Part shown: positions 34,121 through 46,469 of the stretch, in pieces
How positions within the stretch are numbered: the first letter of the stretch is position 1
Layout of the letters: every line of letters begins with the position of its first letter
Assembly: GCA_030068145.1 (NCBI GenBank)
Contig: JAPJBO010000123.1
Location: 248,001 to 312,000 of the forward strand
DNA length: 64,000 nt
Reading direction: 5' to 3'
DNA from: Diplonema papillatum
Taxonomy: Eukaryota; Euglenozoa; Diplonemea; Diplonemida; Diplonemidae
Made by a program: the position numbers and the translations under genes
Notes under the pieces: model-generated
What the model saw: only the letters and a program-made list of their open reading frames with translations
What the model was told of the DNA's origin: nothing
Database searches by the model: none

Positions 34121-34984
34121 GCAGGATGACGGAGAGAAGCGATGATCGTTCTTTACACTGGTGCGGTCCAACAAGTCAGCAGGCGGTTTGTTATGAAACA
34201 CGCGAACGGATGATGTATTTCACCCTCAAGTCACTTGCATGTGAACCAGAGAAACATTCCCGAAGAGTTCGACGTGGTGTATACCTGGAATACCCGGTCT
34301 TTCGGCAGGGATCGTGTCGCAAATATATTGCATTTATAGCTCATGTTCGGCTCGAAGCCTATTGCTAGCTCCCGCGATTTCTCCGAGCCTTTAACAACCG
34401 GGAACGGAGATCGAAGCCTTCGGCGGGACGATCTTCCTTAAATCGACTCAAACCCCGTCTGTCTTTCAAGCTGATGAACGAATGGAATGATCAATGCATC
34501 AATAGGCTTGACACGACAACAATACAAACTCCAGTACCGGGGCTTTCTCTCTCTCTGATTCGTCGGATTTTCCTCGGTCCAGTCTGGTTTGAGTGACAAG
34601 AAACCCTGCACCCCTTGTCGCAGCCTTGTATGAGTAGCCGAATTTTGTGAATTAACTACTGTGTGGAAAGAGTATGGGGGACGGGAAGGTGCTAAACTGT
34701 TGGATCCGCGGAAGGGATGCAAGCAACCATCCCTGCTTTGCTTTCAGTTTTCTGCTTTTCGCTTTCGATGACGGGGGTTCGGTTCTTTGCTGATGACAGA
34801 GGCCCCCGGCCGGAATCAGTTGTGAGACAGGTGACCCAGCTCGGACCAACCCGTGCATGCTGGGCATGGGTCTTTTTCTGCACACCACACACAGATGCAC
34901 CTGAGAGCGGGCTAGGACGAAGTGCCGGCCACAAGCCAGGCGTTGCTTTGCGCCTTTTTGCGGAGAAAGGGGAGAAGGTTTGTC

Positions 34985-35320
34985 AGGCGGCTGTTCGTAG
35001 CTCGTCACAGCCAGGACTACCCGTGCCACGAGAGCACGGCAATCTGTTAGGAGAGGAGGAGAGAGAGAAACGGATGGAAATGGGGGGTGGTGGGGGATTG
35101 CAAGAACGTGCTTGGAATGGATATGTGCTCAACACCGCACTGGTCCTGTCTGCGCCGTGTTTCGGTCCTTTAAGCCACGGACACATCACACATCAGCCGG
35201 CCCATCATCAGCGCGGAACCTGAGAGTCTGCAGACAGGACAGCGGTGTGAGTCTGGTCGTCACAGCCAGGACCACCCGTGCTACGAGAGCACAGGCGAGT
35301 CCATCACGGGGGTGGGGGGA
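34985..35320 (+). repeat. Dispersed family R3, second long copy
   Basis: The block order differs from the copy at 33770. The GTCACAGCCAGGACCACCCG block appears twice (about 35008 and 35262) around the CTGTCTGCGCCGTGTTTCGG block, so parts of the element are duplicated or chimeric. Confidence 0.7.
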
Positions 35321-35962
35321 TGGATGTACAACCGGCCACACCGCGGCTGGGAGGCAAGAGTGCGCAGATAGTGGTCGTGGTAGCTCGATTCCAGTGGCAG
35401 GCCAGGAGGAGACGGGTGGGACGACAACGAAGGCCGAGGACGGCAAGGCTCCCGACAATGACACACGCGCGGGGAAGAGCTGGAGCTGGCCGAGAGTGGA
35501 CCTGCGGCAGTGAGGTATCGAGCCCGCTTGAGTGTCGCGATCCCTTAGCCACAACCACCCAGTGAATACGCACCATGCCGCCGAGCAAGGGGGCGGGCAC
35601 AACGGGTAAGTAACGTGAGAGTCGGAAGCATGGATAGGAATTGTGTCGTTCCATCGTCTGTCGAAGGAGGTTCTTCCCACGAACGTCTACCAACTAGCTG
35701 CATCGAATCCAGATCGCTTTGTCGCGCCGATCTTGTAGACACCTTCGTTCCCCTGTGCGCACCGAGTTCCCGAACCCGAAAGGTAACCTCGGAGTCAACT
35801 CTGCTGAGTTCGGAGCGGGCTTTCCCGAAAAAAGACAACACACAACACACGCTTAAATGCACGCCAGCAACCCGCTCTCTCTCTCCTGGCATTCCCCCCC
35901 TTCCCCCCGGCTTTGCGTGGTGTGGCACGGAGGTGCCACCGGGAGGTCCGAGTCTGAGGCCA

Positions 35963-36080
35963 GGGAACCGGCGGCGCACGGTGACTTTCAGAAGAGAAAT
36001 TTCAAAGAAGTCGGGTTTGTCGGGAACCGGCGGCGCACGGTGACTTTCAGAAGAGAAGTTTCAAGAAGTCGGGTTTGCCG
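35963..36080. repeat. 59-bp tandem duplication at COQ10 3' end
   Basis: Two copies (35963-36021 and 36022-36080) starting GGGAACCGGCGGCGCACGGT. The second covers the last codons and stop of COQ10. The first is the same with a one-base insertion, leaving a downstream duplicate of the gene end. Confidence 0.93.
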
Positions 36081-36820
36081 GTGTCGACGGAGTTGGCGTT
36101 GTGCCGCGACGGGACCCGCAAGGGGAGGGCGACCTGGTGGAGGGACGGCTCGCCGTACAGCCGGGAGCTGCGGGAAGCGAAGAAGGACACCATGGGCTCG
36201 ACAACTTGGGACAGGACGGTGCCGGTGAACTGCTGGTGCATCGAGTTCCGGAACTTGAAGATCACCTCGAAATCAACCTCAGCTGAGTTCGGCGTGGGCC
36301 CCGCCGAGAAAGACCACTCGCATTGCAGGTATTCGAGCAGCTCGCCCTCTGTCTCCCCCGTCAACGTGGCGCGGATGCGGTTGTGCGGGGGGAAGAACTC
36401 GACGGACGACAGGTATTTCTGCTTGAAGAACGAAACTCCGATGCAGATGCGGGCGTCCATTTGCACCATCTCCCCCTCGCCGTTCACCTGCACGCCGCGC
36501 ACCGTTGAATCAACGCACCAAGGGAGGAAGTCGGTATACTTCTCGACGTCGCTGACGACCTGGTACATCTGCTCCGGTGACCACCCAAGGATCAAGTGCT
36601 CGCAGTAGCAAATCGCGCCTTCCGGCACCGACGGCTTCGCGCTGGCCGTCACCTTCACCTTCGCCTTCGGCGAGGACGGAGCCCCGGCCCGGCCGCCTTC
36701 CGCGGGTCCCGTCCACCGCCGCACACTCGATCCGCCGGCCTTGCAGCTCGCCCTCCTCGCGCCCGTCAACAGCGCAGGGCGGCGGGCAGCCGCCGCCGCA
36801 GCCGCCAGTCGCCGGAGCAT
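36047..36820 (-). CDS. COQ10: Coenzyme Q-binding protein COQ10, START fold
   Basis: Binds ubiquinone in the mitochondrial inner membrane and supports respiration and Q synthesis. 257 residues, single exon, about the usual length. The N-terminal 30 residues (MLRRLAAAAAAARRPALLTG) are Arg/Ala-rich with no acid, typical of a mitochondrial presequence. The polyketide-cyclase/START domain runs from about residue 75 to 235, with VVSDVEKYTDFLPWC, KYLSSVEFFPPHNRIRATL, LQCEWSFSAG and VDFEVIFKFRN. I use ATG 36820; the frame continues 10 codons upstream only from a GTG. The 5' end is the unit amplified in the array to 41440, and the 3' end is duplicated at 35963-36021. This copy is the only one followed by the START domain. 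Confidence 0.92.
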   Translation of the reverse strand: MLRRLAAAAAAARRPALLTGARRASCKAGGSSVRRWTGPAEGGRAGAPSSPKAKVKVTASAKPSVPEGAICYCEHLILGWSPEQMYQVVSDVEKYTDFLPWCVDSTVRGVQVNGEGEMVQMDARICIGVSFFKQKYLSSVEFFPPHNRIRATLTGETEGELLEYLQCEWSFSAGPTPNSAEVDFEVIFKFRNSMHQQFTGTVLSQVVEPMVSFFASRSSRLYGEPSLHQVALPLRVPSRHNANSVDTGKPDFLKLLF

Positions 36821-36865
36821 TGCGCACACGCGGTGGTCGCCTTCTCGCACCGCCCGCGGCTATGA

Positions 36866-36930
36866 TATTGTTTTATATACACTTGTGATTTCTTTTGCTG
36901 GGGTTGGGTTGGAGTTGGGGTTGGGGTGGG
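36866..36930 (-). promoter_or_regulatory. COQ10 upstream region: TATA-like motif and C-rich tract
   Basis: Reading the minus strand, a CCCAACCCCAACTCCAACCC tract is followed by GTGTATATAAAACAATATC and ATAG, about 45 nt before the ATG. This could be a promoter with a TATA-like box, or a pyrimidine tract with an AG for spliced-leader addition. Several array units repeat it; the units at 40093 and 41261 have ATATTC in place of TATATAAAA. Confidence 0.4.
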
Positions 36931-37353
36931 TGTCTTCCGACGTTTCTTTCGGTTTCCTAACGTGTAATGAAGGTCGAAAGGTTCGGTGTAGTCGGGTAGC
37001 AAAAATGATGCAGACACATTTGCACACGCTAACTTTGTTCTCGGTGTCGGATCCAACAGTTACTAACTGGGCTAGCCAAAATTGCTACGACTTTAGGCTC
37101 GGTTTCCTGTTTTTGTGTCTCGTGGTCGGCTTTCAGTATTGGAGAACTTTTGTGCATAGACTCACTGCCCGTCTGTTCCGCCGGCCTTGCAGCTCGCCCT
37201 CCTCGCGCCCGTCAACAGCGCAGGGCGGCGGGCAGCCGCCGCCGCAGCCGCCAGTCGCCGGAGCATTGCGCACACGCGGTGGTCGCCTTCTCGCACCGCC
37301 CGCGGCTATGATATTGTTTTGGTGAATTTCCCTTATATCCCACCACTTCAAAT

Positions 37354-37496
37354 TTTGTTCCCTTATATCCCAATGGGACAACAAATTTTGTTCCCTAATA
37401 TCCCAATCGGATTACCTTGGGCAAGGCAATCTCATTGGGATATAAGGGAACAAAATTTGTTGTCCCATCGGGATATAAGGGAACAAAATTTGTGGT
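37354..37496. repeat. Large inverted repeat, TTCCCTTATATCCCA family
   Basis: Arms of about 60 bp, each with two copies of TTTTGTTCCCTTATATCCCA or its complement, separated by about 20 bp. It lies inside the 1.96-kb interruption of the COQ10 array. The same 20-mer occurs in the perfect palindrome at 38780-38826, the other end of that interruption. Confidence 0.85.
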
Positions 37497-38514
37497 CATG
37501 ACGATTTTTAGGGGACCCCTTTTTAAAAATTTCCCGGGGGTCAAAGCGACTATTCGGGGACGTTTGGTGCCGTCGAAACAAAAAAATTCCAAATCTGAGG
37601 CTGCGTTTACCTCCAAAATGAGGTTTCAATTTCTCAAATCTCACTGCCACTTCGGCCCTTGTGGTCATGCGGCCAGAGGAAGAGGAAGCAATCGTCGTAA
37701 CAAGATTGGCAGCAGGACCAGCACCAGCAAATTCAATTCTGGAAGCAGTCAGCACATGTTTAGCACTGCCCTACTTCGCATCCGGTTGCGCTGCAGCTTC
37801 TTGCATGTTTGCGTGTTTTACGTTACGGATAAATTGGCCGATTTTTTCCATTTGCATGAGCCCCGCGTGCTCGTGCACCCGTATCCTTTTTTACACTCTG
37901 CTCAACGACGCCTTTTCTTTTCGGGAGGGCAAAGAGGGAAGGGAGGGGTAATATTGCATCGTCCTGCGTAAAGTCATCTGCACCATGATCGACGGAATTC
38001 GCTCTCTAAGTACGGAGTCAAGTCTCGTCTGTATACGCGATGCGGTTTACCGAAGCCATCGAGCGCCACGGCCAGGGATGGATACGTTTACTCGCTGATC
38101 GATGCTACGGCAGTTCCGCAAACCCACTATGCAGCCTGAGTTCAGCCCCGCGCATCTACGCTCACAAGGCAACCCATGATCACTTCGGTGTGAGGGATCA
38201 GTCCTGACCGAGCCTATTGCCTGCCGGGCGCCTGCTCCGTTGCGGTGTTTTGAAAACTTGGTAACTTTGTGCTCAGCGGTCCTACGAATCATGTTCCACG
38301 TCCTGTGATTCGTACTTTCAAACTTAATCCATGAATCATGTTCTACCTCCTGTGATTCGTGTGGACTTTTAACAACCTTGTACCTTCCTACAGCAGGACA
38401 GGTTCTGCATCTGTTCATTGGGTAACTAATTTTGTTCCCGTTCTTCCCATTGAAAGAACCCAAGGACCTAGAAGACCCACCCTTCCTGTTGATCTTGCAG
38501 CACCAACCGCCAGG

Positions 38515-38765
38515 GCTTGGTCTGGTCAGGCAGTCCAGGCTGGTCGGACTCTGGGTCAGCCGGACTAGACTGGTCAGGCTCCAGCCTCCAGCCTGCCAGG
38601 CTTGTCGGACTGTCTGGTCTGTCCAGGCTGTCCGGGCTGTCTGGTCAGGCTGTCCAGGCTGTCTGGTCAGTCCGGGCTGGTCGGACGAACCTGTCTGGTC
38701 AGGCTGTCCAGGCTGTCCAGGCTGTCTGGTCTGTCCAGGCTGGTCGGACTGACTGGTCTGGCCAG
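38515..38765. repeat. CTGGTCAGGCTGTCCAGG minisatellite
   Basis: Mosaic of about 10-bp units (GTCCAGGCTG, GTCTGGTCAG, CTGGTCGGAC) in changing order. No unit is perfectly periodic. It lies within the interruption of the COQ10 array. Confidence 0.85.
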
Positions 38766-38779
38766 GTTCTGTGGTCAAC

Positions 38780-38826
38780 AAATTTTGTTCCCTTATATCC
38801 CATTGGGATATAAGGGAACAAAATTT
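38780..38826. repeat. Perfect palindrome, 47 bp
   Basis: AAATTTTGTTCCCTTATATC followed by CCAT and its mirror image (TTGGGATATAAGGGAACAAA and so on). It can form a near-complete hairpin or cruciform and shares its arm with 37354-37496. Confidence 0.88.
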
Positions 38827-41826
38827 CAAGTGTTGGGATTTAAGGGAATTACACCTATTGTTTTATATACACTTGTGATTTCTTTTGTTGGGGTTGGGTT
38901 GGGGTTGGGATGAGTGTCTTCCGACGTTTCTTTCGGTTTCCTAACGTGTAATGAAGGTCGAAAGGTTCGGTGTAGTCGGGTACTGAACGGGGTGTAGACA
39001 CAAATTTGCACACGTTAACTTCGTTCTTGGTCGGGTTCAACAGTCACAAACTGGGCTAGCCAAAATCGCTACGACGTTACGACTTTATAGTCTCGGATTC
39101 CTGTTCTTGTTTCTCGTGGCCGGCTTCCAGTATTGTGCGTGCCCGTCTGTTCCGCCCGCCTTGCAGTTCGCGCCCGGCAACAGCGCGGGGCGGCGGACAG
39201 CCCCGCCGCAGCCGCCAGTCGCCGGAGCATTGCGCACACGCGGTGGTTGCCTTCTCGCACCGCCCGCGGCTATGATATACTTGTGATTTCTTTTGCTGGG
39301 TTGGATTGGAGTTGGGGTTGGGGTGGGTGTCTTCCGACGTTTCTTTCGGCTTCCTAACGTGTATTGAAGGTCGAAAGGTCCGGTGTAGTCGGGTAGCAAA
39401 AAGGATGCAGACACATTTGCACACGCTAACTTTGTTCTCGGTGTCGGATCCAACAGTTACTAACTGGGCTAGCCAAAATTGCTACGACTTTAGGCTCGGT
39501 TTCCTGTTTTTGTGTCTCGTGGTCGGCTTTCAGTATTGGAGAACTTTTGTGCATAGACTCACTGCCCGTCTGTTCCGCCCGCCTTGCAGCTCGCCCTCCT
39601 CGCGCCCGTCGACAGCGCAGGGCGGCGGGCAGCCGCCGCCGCAGCCGCCAGTCGCCGGAGCATTGCGCACACGCGGTGGTCGCCTTCTCGCACCGCCCGC
39701 GGCTATGATATTGTTTTATATACACTTGTGATTTCTTTTGCTGGGGTTGGGTTGGGGCTGGGATGAGTGTCTTCCGACGTTTCTTTCGGTTTCCTAACGT
39801 GTATTGAAGGTCGAAAGGTTCGGTGTAGTCGGGTACTGAACGGGGTGTAGACACAAATTTGCACACGTTAACTTCGTTCTTGGTCGGGTTCGACAGTCAC
39901 AAACTGGGCTAGCCAAAATCGCTACGACGTTACGACTTTATAGTCTCGGATTCCTGTTCTTGTTTCTCGTGGCCGGCTTCCAGTATTGTGCGTGCCCGTC
40001 TGTTCCGCCCGCCTTGCAGCTCGCCCTCCTCGCGCCCGTCGACAGCGCAGGGCGGCGGGCAGCCGCCGCCGCAGCCGCCAGTCGCCGGAGCATTGCGCAC
40101 ACGCGGTGGTCGTCTTCTCGCACCGCCCGCGGCTATGAATATATTCGTGATTTGTTTTGCTGGGGTTGGGTTGGGGTTGGAGTTGGGGTGGGTGTCTTCC
40201 GACGTTTCTTTCGGTTTCCCGGCGTGTATTGAGGTCGAAAGGTCCGGTGCAGTCGGGTAGCAAAAAAGGATGTAGACACATGTGCACACGCTACCTTTTT
40301 TCTCGGTGTCGGATTCAACAGATACAAACTGGGCCAGCCATCCGCGCGTCCAGCAGCGCGGGGCGGGCAGCCGCCGCCGCCACCGCCAGTCGCCGGAGCA
40401 TTGCGCACACGCGGTGGTCGCCTTCTCGCACCGCCCGCGGCTATGATATTGTTTTATATACACTTGTGATTTCTTTTGCTGGGGTTGGGTTGGGGTTGGG
40501 ATGAGTATCTTCCGACGTTTCTTTCGGTTTCCTAACGTGTATTGAAGGTCGAAAGGTTCGGTGTAGTCGGGTACTGAACGGGGTGTAGACACAAATTTGC
40601 ACACGTTAACTTCGTTCTTGGTCGGGTTCGACAGTCACAAACTGGGCTAGCCAAAATCGCTACGACGTTACGACTTTATAGTCTCGGATTCCTGTTCTTG
40701 TTTCTCGTGGCCGGCTTCCAGTATTGTGCGTGCCCGTCTGTGCCGCCCGCCTTGCAGCTCGCCCTCCTCGCGCCCGTCGACAGCGCAGGGCGGCGGGCAG
40801 CCGCCGCCGCAGCCGCCAGTCGCCGGAGCATTGCGCACACGCGGTGGTCGCCTTCTCGCACCGCCCGCGGCTATGATATTGTTTTATATACACTTGTGAT
40901 TTCTTTTGCTGGGGTTGGGTTGGGGTTGGGATGAGTGTCTTCCGACGTTTCTTTCGGTTTCCTAACGTGTATTGAAGGTCGAAAGGTTCGGTGTAGTCGG
41001 GTACTGAACGGGGTGTAGACACAAATTTGCACACGTTAACTTCGTTCTTGGTCGGGTTCGACAGTCACAAACTGGGCTAGCCAAAATCGCTACGACGTTA
41101 CGACTTTATAGTCTCGGATTCCTGTTCTTGTTTCTCGTGGCCGGCTTCCAGTATTGTGCGTGCCCGTCTGTTCCGCCCGCCTTGCAGCTCGCCCTCCTCG
41201 CGCCCGTCGACAGCGCAGGGCGGCGGGCAGCCGCCGCCGCAGCCGCCAGTCGCCGGAGCATTGCGCACACGCGGTGGTCGTCTTCTCGGCTATGAATATA
41301 TTCGTGATTTGTTTTGCTGGGGTTGGGTTGGGGTTGGAGTTGGGGTGGGTGTCTTCCGACGTTTCTTTCGGTTTCCCAGCGTGTATTGAGGTCGAAAGGT
41401 CCGGTGTAGTCGGGTGGATGTAGACACATTTGCACACGTCAACTTTGTTCTTCGGGTCGGATTCAAACAGGGCTAGCCAAGATCGCTACGACGTTATCGT
41501 CTCGGGTTCCCGTTCTTGTTTCTCGTGGTCGGCTATCTCCAGCTCGTTGGCGTAAGGGCACCGGCCCCGTTTGATGAATAAGACACGAAAAGACGAACGA
41601 GAAAACAGGGTGCTGAACAAGGGTGAAGAGAGGGGTAATACGAGGACGGGGAAAGAAGAGAACGCGTAAAAAAAAAAAAAAAAAAGGGCACCGAAATACG
41701 AAACTACATCGAAGAGGGAAAGAAGAAGTGTCCACCCACCCCCCCAACCTAAACTGTAGAGGAGCTAGTCAGAGCAGCAGATTTGTCAGAAAACAAGTAC
41801 GGTAGTGGTAGTAATGGCGGTAGTAT

Positions 41827-42072
<246 letters not shown>

Positions 42073-42319
42073 CAGGAGGAATTGGCAGCCAGCTTCGGCC
42101 ATCATCGCACTCGCACACGAGGGAAGAGAGAGACACGACAGGAACCTCCCTCACCAGTGAGTGGGATAAAGTGTGCCTGTTGGCGTTTGTAGACGTGTCA
42201 ACCAGGCGTGTTTGGGAGGGTGAGAAGAATTGTGGCGGGGAAGGCCCGGCATCAACACTCGAGTTCTCCTGTTGTAGGTTCGGGCGGTGGCGTTGCTCCA
42301 GTTCCTACCATGTACCAGA

Positions 42320-42760
42320 GTAGTAGTACTAGTTGTAGTGGTCGTTTGTTGTTGTTGTCGAGCTGCCGAAGCAGTCGGGGACAGCAGACGCAGGAGAGGG
42401 GAGGCAGGTCTTGTTTTCCTTGCTTTTTTAATTTTTTGTTTTACTCGCGTGGGGCAGTGTGCGCGCGATCAGCCGGCCTGCCGGCTGATTAAAATTCCGA
42501 GCATTTTTCCTCACCGGCAGACTCGCACAAGATCAGCCGATTTTCAACAGGTGTAAGCTTTGGTATGCTGCCCATGGAGCGGAATCAGCTACGAATCAAG
42601 ATGTTGTCGCAAAAACCTTCTGATCGGCAGACCTTCCAAAGATCAGCCGGCTGATTGTCGGTCGGTCACTTTTTTGAAAAAGCGGCTGGAATCAGCTGCT
42701 TTTTTCCGTAGCGCGAACACTGAACCCGCCCCCATCCCGACTGCCCAATCTCGGTCGCAA
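42320..42760 (+). repeat. Dispersed segment shared with 29018-29160
   Basis: Both begin in a short TAG run, then share GACAGCAGACGCAG-like, GGCAGGTCTTG and, later, CCCGACTG.CCAATC. In this copy about 300 bp with GATCAGCCGGCTGATT-type palindromes (42468-42490, 42636-42652) is inserted between the shared blocks. Related sequence is inverted at 59655-59710. Confidence 0.65.
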
Positions 42761-43266
42761 AAACGAGAACAAATAAGAGAATTCGACAGCCCGTTGTTTG
42801 TGCATCTTTTTTTTTTTTACCTCTGTTTTAGACTGCGTCGAGTTTTAGATAGACCTCGGTCAAGCGTGGTTTCGTGTGATGAGAAGCCGGCAGCCTCAGT
42901 TTCCGAATGACAATTAGGGGTGCGGAGTTTCTTTCGTGGGTTCTGATTCCGGGAACGTTGGGGGGTTGCGATCTCCGTCGGTTGGGTGCGTTCTGCTTGC
43001 GCCCCTCAACACTTTTCTATGTATACCCGCACAGCGCACGTCTACATGTACCCCAAGCCAATCGATTACAACTTCGGTGTGCTCGCACGCGCCTTGTGAA
43101 TCAAAGGAGTTCTCACATGGGGGATTCGAGCCCGGCCTCAGGTCGTGATGCATGTGATTGCGTGTACCAGTATCCCTATATCTACCTGGTGCCCCGTACC
43201 ATGCAGAGAACGTACTGTATTGAGCCGACCCGTCCCCTCCTGATAGACGGTGGTGGGCCGTGTTAA

Positions 43267-43619
43267 TACCGTGTCGTGTACTATGCTAGCCTGCTGATAG
43301 ACTGTCGATAGTCTATTGAGGTTAGCATGCAGAATATCTGTAGCGATGGCCTGCATCAGTCACTAGCCTCTTCGACCGTACCGTGTCGTGTACTATGCTA
43401 GCCTGCTGTTAGACTGTCGATAGGCTATTGAGGTTAGCATGCAGAATATCTGTAGCGATGGCGGCCTGCATCAGTCACTAGGTGATTACCTCTTCGACCG
43501 TACCGTGTCGTGTACTATGATAGCCTGCTGATAGACTGTCGATAGGCTATTGAGGATAGCATGCAGAATATCTGTAGCGATGGCCTGCACTAGTCACCAG
43601 GTGACTACCACCTGGATCG
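43267..43619. repeat. Three tandem units of 112-122 bp with hairpins
   Basis: Units at 43267-43378, 43379-43500 and 43501-43619 start TACCGTGTCGTGTACTATG. Each contains nested inverted repeats (GCTAGCCT against GAGGTTAGC; ATAGACT against AGTCTAT), so single strands would fold into regularly spaced stems. Small insertions (GTGATTACC) distinguish the units. Confidence 0.92.
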
Positions 43620-44049
43620 TACCGTGCCCGGCGCTGACCGTGGTGGTACAGAGCACAGGCGAATCCGTCACGGGGAGGAGGCTCCTGCGACCGTTGGGGT
43701 TGGGGAGTGGAAGAGTTTTCTATTCGGACGGGAGCTAGACTGCACTGGAGGTGGTGGGCTTCTATGGTGCCTTGAGACTTCAAAGGATGACGTCTATTCG
43801 AAGTGGGCGGAGGTGCCCAATTTCGCTCAATTTCGGAGGGGTTGCCAAAAGCAGCGGCCGGCAGGGGGTGGGTGTCGACTGATAATCGACGTGGGTGATC
43901 GTGTTTCTTCCTTCGCCAACACGACGCTGTGCCAGTCCCACCCCCCCTTTTTCACCAGAATGCAGGGAAGCTGCGAGAATACATTGCATCGACGGCGCCT
44001 GATTGAATGTGGTGTACTGGAACTCGATCGTGCGTGGTGCCCTATAGTT

Positions 44050-45460
44050 TGATGTTTAGGGCGGGGAGCTGAGCTGCACTAACAAGCATGGTTGTGCGCT
44101 CAACGACCGTCTCGACGAGCTTGTGTTCAGCGCAAGCGCCAAGCCCCAAGGTGCGCCACGCTTTGGAAAACCGGTAGCCACTGCTTTGACCTTTAGGCCC
44201 GTGGCTCTGCAGTACCGCCGAACACGTGAAGCTTGGCTCCCGTGTAGCAGGGTTTTCCCTGGTACGATGCACTGATCCCATCTGCGTGTTTCGTTTGTCC
44301 TTTAGCCCCACTACGGACGGAGGGGGAAATCTTAGTTTAATGTTTAGGCAGAGCACTGCCTCTCATGATGTAGAAAGGTCTCGCAACACAGCAGCAAACG
44401 TGAATCCTTTTTTGACTTGTCTTTACTCTGGAGAAAGTTCAGCTCGGGGTTGGGCATTGTATTTCAACATAAATATATGTCCTCCGTCTCCATTATCAGC
44501 GCGGAACCTGAGTACCTGCAGACAGGACAGCGGTGCTGTTCGTAGGAATTATCCCTTGCCGTAGCCGGCAAGAAACGACGTGCAATGTGCGCACGCTCAT
44601 TCATTACAGTAGTTGATACAATATTGACAGCTCACACCCCCCGCACGAAACTCAGCACACGGACGTTTTGTGCAGTTGGAATGCCGTGGGCATAGCAATG
44701 AATCCCGCGGTGTGGTTTGTGCAGGGAGCTACAGCGTTTTCGCCTTTTTGCGGTTGTGGCTTTCGTCCTTTGATGGAGTGGACCGACGCCTCTCGTCTCA
44801 CGGTTCAGATACGGCGGTGGCAGGCTTGCTCTTGCCGGGCGCTAGCGCAGCATTGCGCAGTGCGTGCCGCAGCCGTTGGGTGGTATTGACGAGGGGCTTC
44901 ACCGGACAACTAGCTCTTGTCGCATCAGTGGGGGGTCTTGGTCATTTGGCACCAATGAGTGCCACCCTAACTAAGTTACGCTACCGTAAGCGGCAACGTG
45001 ACAAAAAATTGACGCGCTTTTCGTCGTGGCGCAACTTGCGACGGTTGCAAACGTTTGGTAGCAAGCTGCGCGACATCGTACTTCGTATAGTACTTCGAAA
45101 TGGCGGTTACCCCGAGTATTTATTACAAAGCAGGCGCCTGTTCTAAAGAAGAAGGAAGAAGAGCAGGAAACGGCAGCGAGCGAGTGCTGCAAAGAAAGCC
45201 GTGGTTCGCGGTTGCTTGGTGTCAAAACACAAGGAGACGGCGGTGGTCCTGAAAACGTGTGAACGATTTCCGTGGCATCAGTACTGGACGTGCAATGGGG
45301 GCCCCCAGAGGGTCACACGCACTCTTGCCGCAACGTACACGCATCGCGGATAAGGCAACGAGTACAGAGCAGTCCACACGCAGACGAGCAGTGAAGCGGC
45401 CCGCGTCGCAGGTGGCACAAACGGAAGAAGCCCGTGCAGCAGGGAGTGGAGACGAGGTGA
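44050..45460. other. Intergenic, no gene supported
   Basis: Plus-strand frames at 44670-45146 and 45259-45582 are open, but match nothing I know. The second ends in a dispersed repeat, so it may be part of an element. A hairpin motif (TTTAGGCAGAGCACTGCCTC) at about 44341 recurs at 63620. Confidence 0.35.
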
Positions 45461-45466
45461 TGCAAG

Positions 45467-45633
45467 ACGAAGGGGAAGCGCGAAGCGACCGGCCCGGACG
45501 GACCAGCAAGACGCAAGACCAGGCGACCAAGAGAAGGAGGGGGACGCGACCCAGAGACTCGGGCAAAGTAGCCTGGAACTAGTGTGGTGGGCCTTTCTTC
45601 GGAGGGGCTCGCGCACTCAAAGTTCGACTTATA
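45467..45633 (+). repeat. Dispersed repeat, inverted copy at 52843-53005
   Basis: About 93 percent alike to the reverse complement of 52843-53005 by eye, sharing GAAGGGGAAGCGCGAAGCGA and AAGAGAAGGAGGGGGACGCG. It overlaps the end of a plus-strand frame (45259-45582, Arg/Lys-rich tail), which stops in the same place in the other copy. Confidence 0.88.
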
Positions 45634-45874
45634 CGCAACGTACACGCACCAACGTGGAAGGCAGGGCAAATTCCCGAACGACGGCACCAAGAAACAACCC
45701 GAAACGCCGGGAGGAGCAAAAGATGGCACCGAACCACGAGGATTCACAGCTGCAAGAGGGCACACAGAAAACGCGGAAGTCGCCAAGCGACGGCGCCAAG
45801 ACCTGCGATGCGCCTCTCAACTGGACGTACGCACTCGAAACGAAGCTGGATCGCATCAAAATGCCGCGTGTGAT

Positions 45875-45974
45875 GAATGACTCTGAATGACTCTGAATGA
45901 CTCTGAATGACTCTGAATGACTCTGAATGACTCTGAATGACTCTGAATGACTCTGAATGACTCTGAATGACTCT
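45875..45974. repeat. 10-bp minisatellite, CTCTGAATGA
   Basis: Nine perfect copies of CTCTGAATGA at 45881-45970 with partial units at both ends. Perfect identity points to recent expansion. Confidence 0.97.
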
Positions 45975-46469
45975 CGAACTAGTGTGTCCGTTGGAAGAGT
46001 CGGCGATGATGAGGATGAGGTCAAACTTGTCATTTCCAGGCAGGCGCAGTACTGGAGTACCTTCAGGTAGAGCTGTTGTTGTGTTGTTTCACGAAGGAAG
46101 ACAGGCCGCCCCAAGGGCTGGCAGACGATGCGAATGCACAAATGCTGCACTTTTCAGGACCACCGAAAAACAACAAGAGACGAAAGGACCCCGTATGCGT
46201 GAGGTATCGAAGGTGCAGTGGTTCACTCGACTCGGCGGGGCCACGGAAACGGCTTCCCAGACACACAAACAAAAGGACAGGAAAAAATCGCTCTTTTTGC
46301 ATTGAGCGCACATCGGAAAGGACAGAGGGTTAGTTCGTAATCGTGGTTCTTTCTTTTTGCTTATGGGGGATGGGGGGGACCGAGGGCGGTACATCGAACA
46401 AAAGCTTGGCTTTTATGACGAGCCAAGGGGCGTCGTCATGCGAGAGCCGCTTCAATCTTGCGCAGTGCA

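Larger units (their letters stand above)
36821..41440 (-). repeat. Array of COQ10 5' ends (promoter, leader, presequence)
   Basis: Seven extra copies of the COQ10 start region lie upstream of the gene, the same way round. ATG positions are 36820 (gene), 37266, 39230, 39663, 40093, 40401, 40831 and 41261; spacings 430-433 bp, with one of 446, one of 308 and one of 1,964 where other DNA intervenes. Each unit has about 200-300 bp of 5' flank (GGGTTGGGTTGGGGTTGG, GTGTCTTCCGACGTTTCTTT), often a GTATATAAAAC motif, and codons for MLRRLAAAAAAARRPAL to CKAGG. After CKAGG each copy departs from COQ10 and runs into the next 5' flank; most would encode about 50-residue peptides. The copy at 40401 lacks part of the presequence. 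Confidence 0.92.

Noticed and set aside
36821-36850. Ten-codon extension of COQ10
   Set aside because: It begins with GTG; the ATG at 36820 starts a normal presequence.
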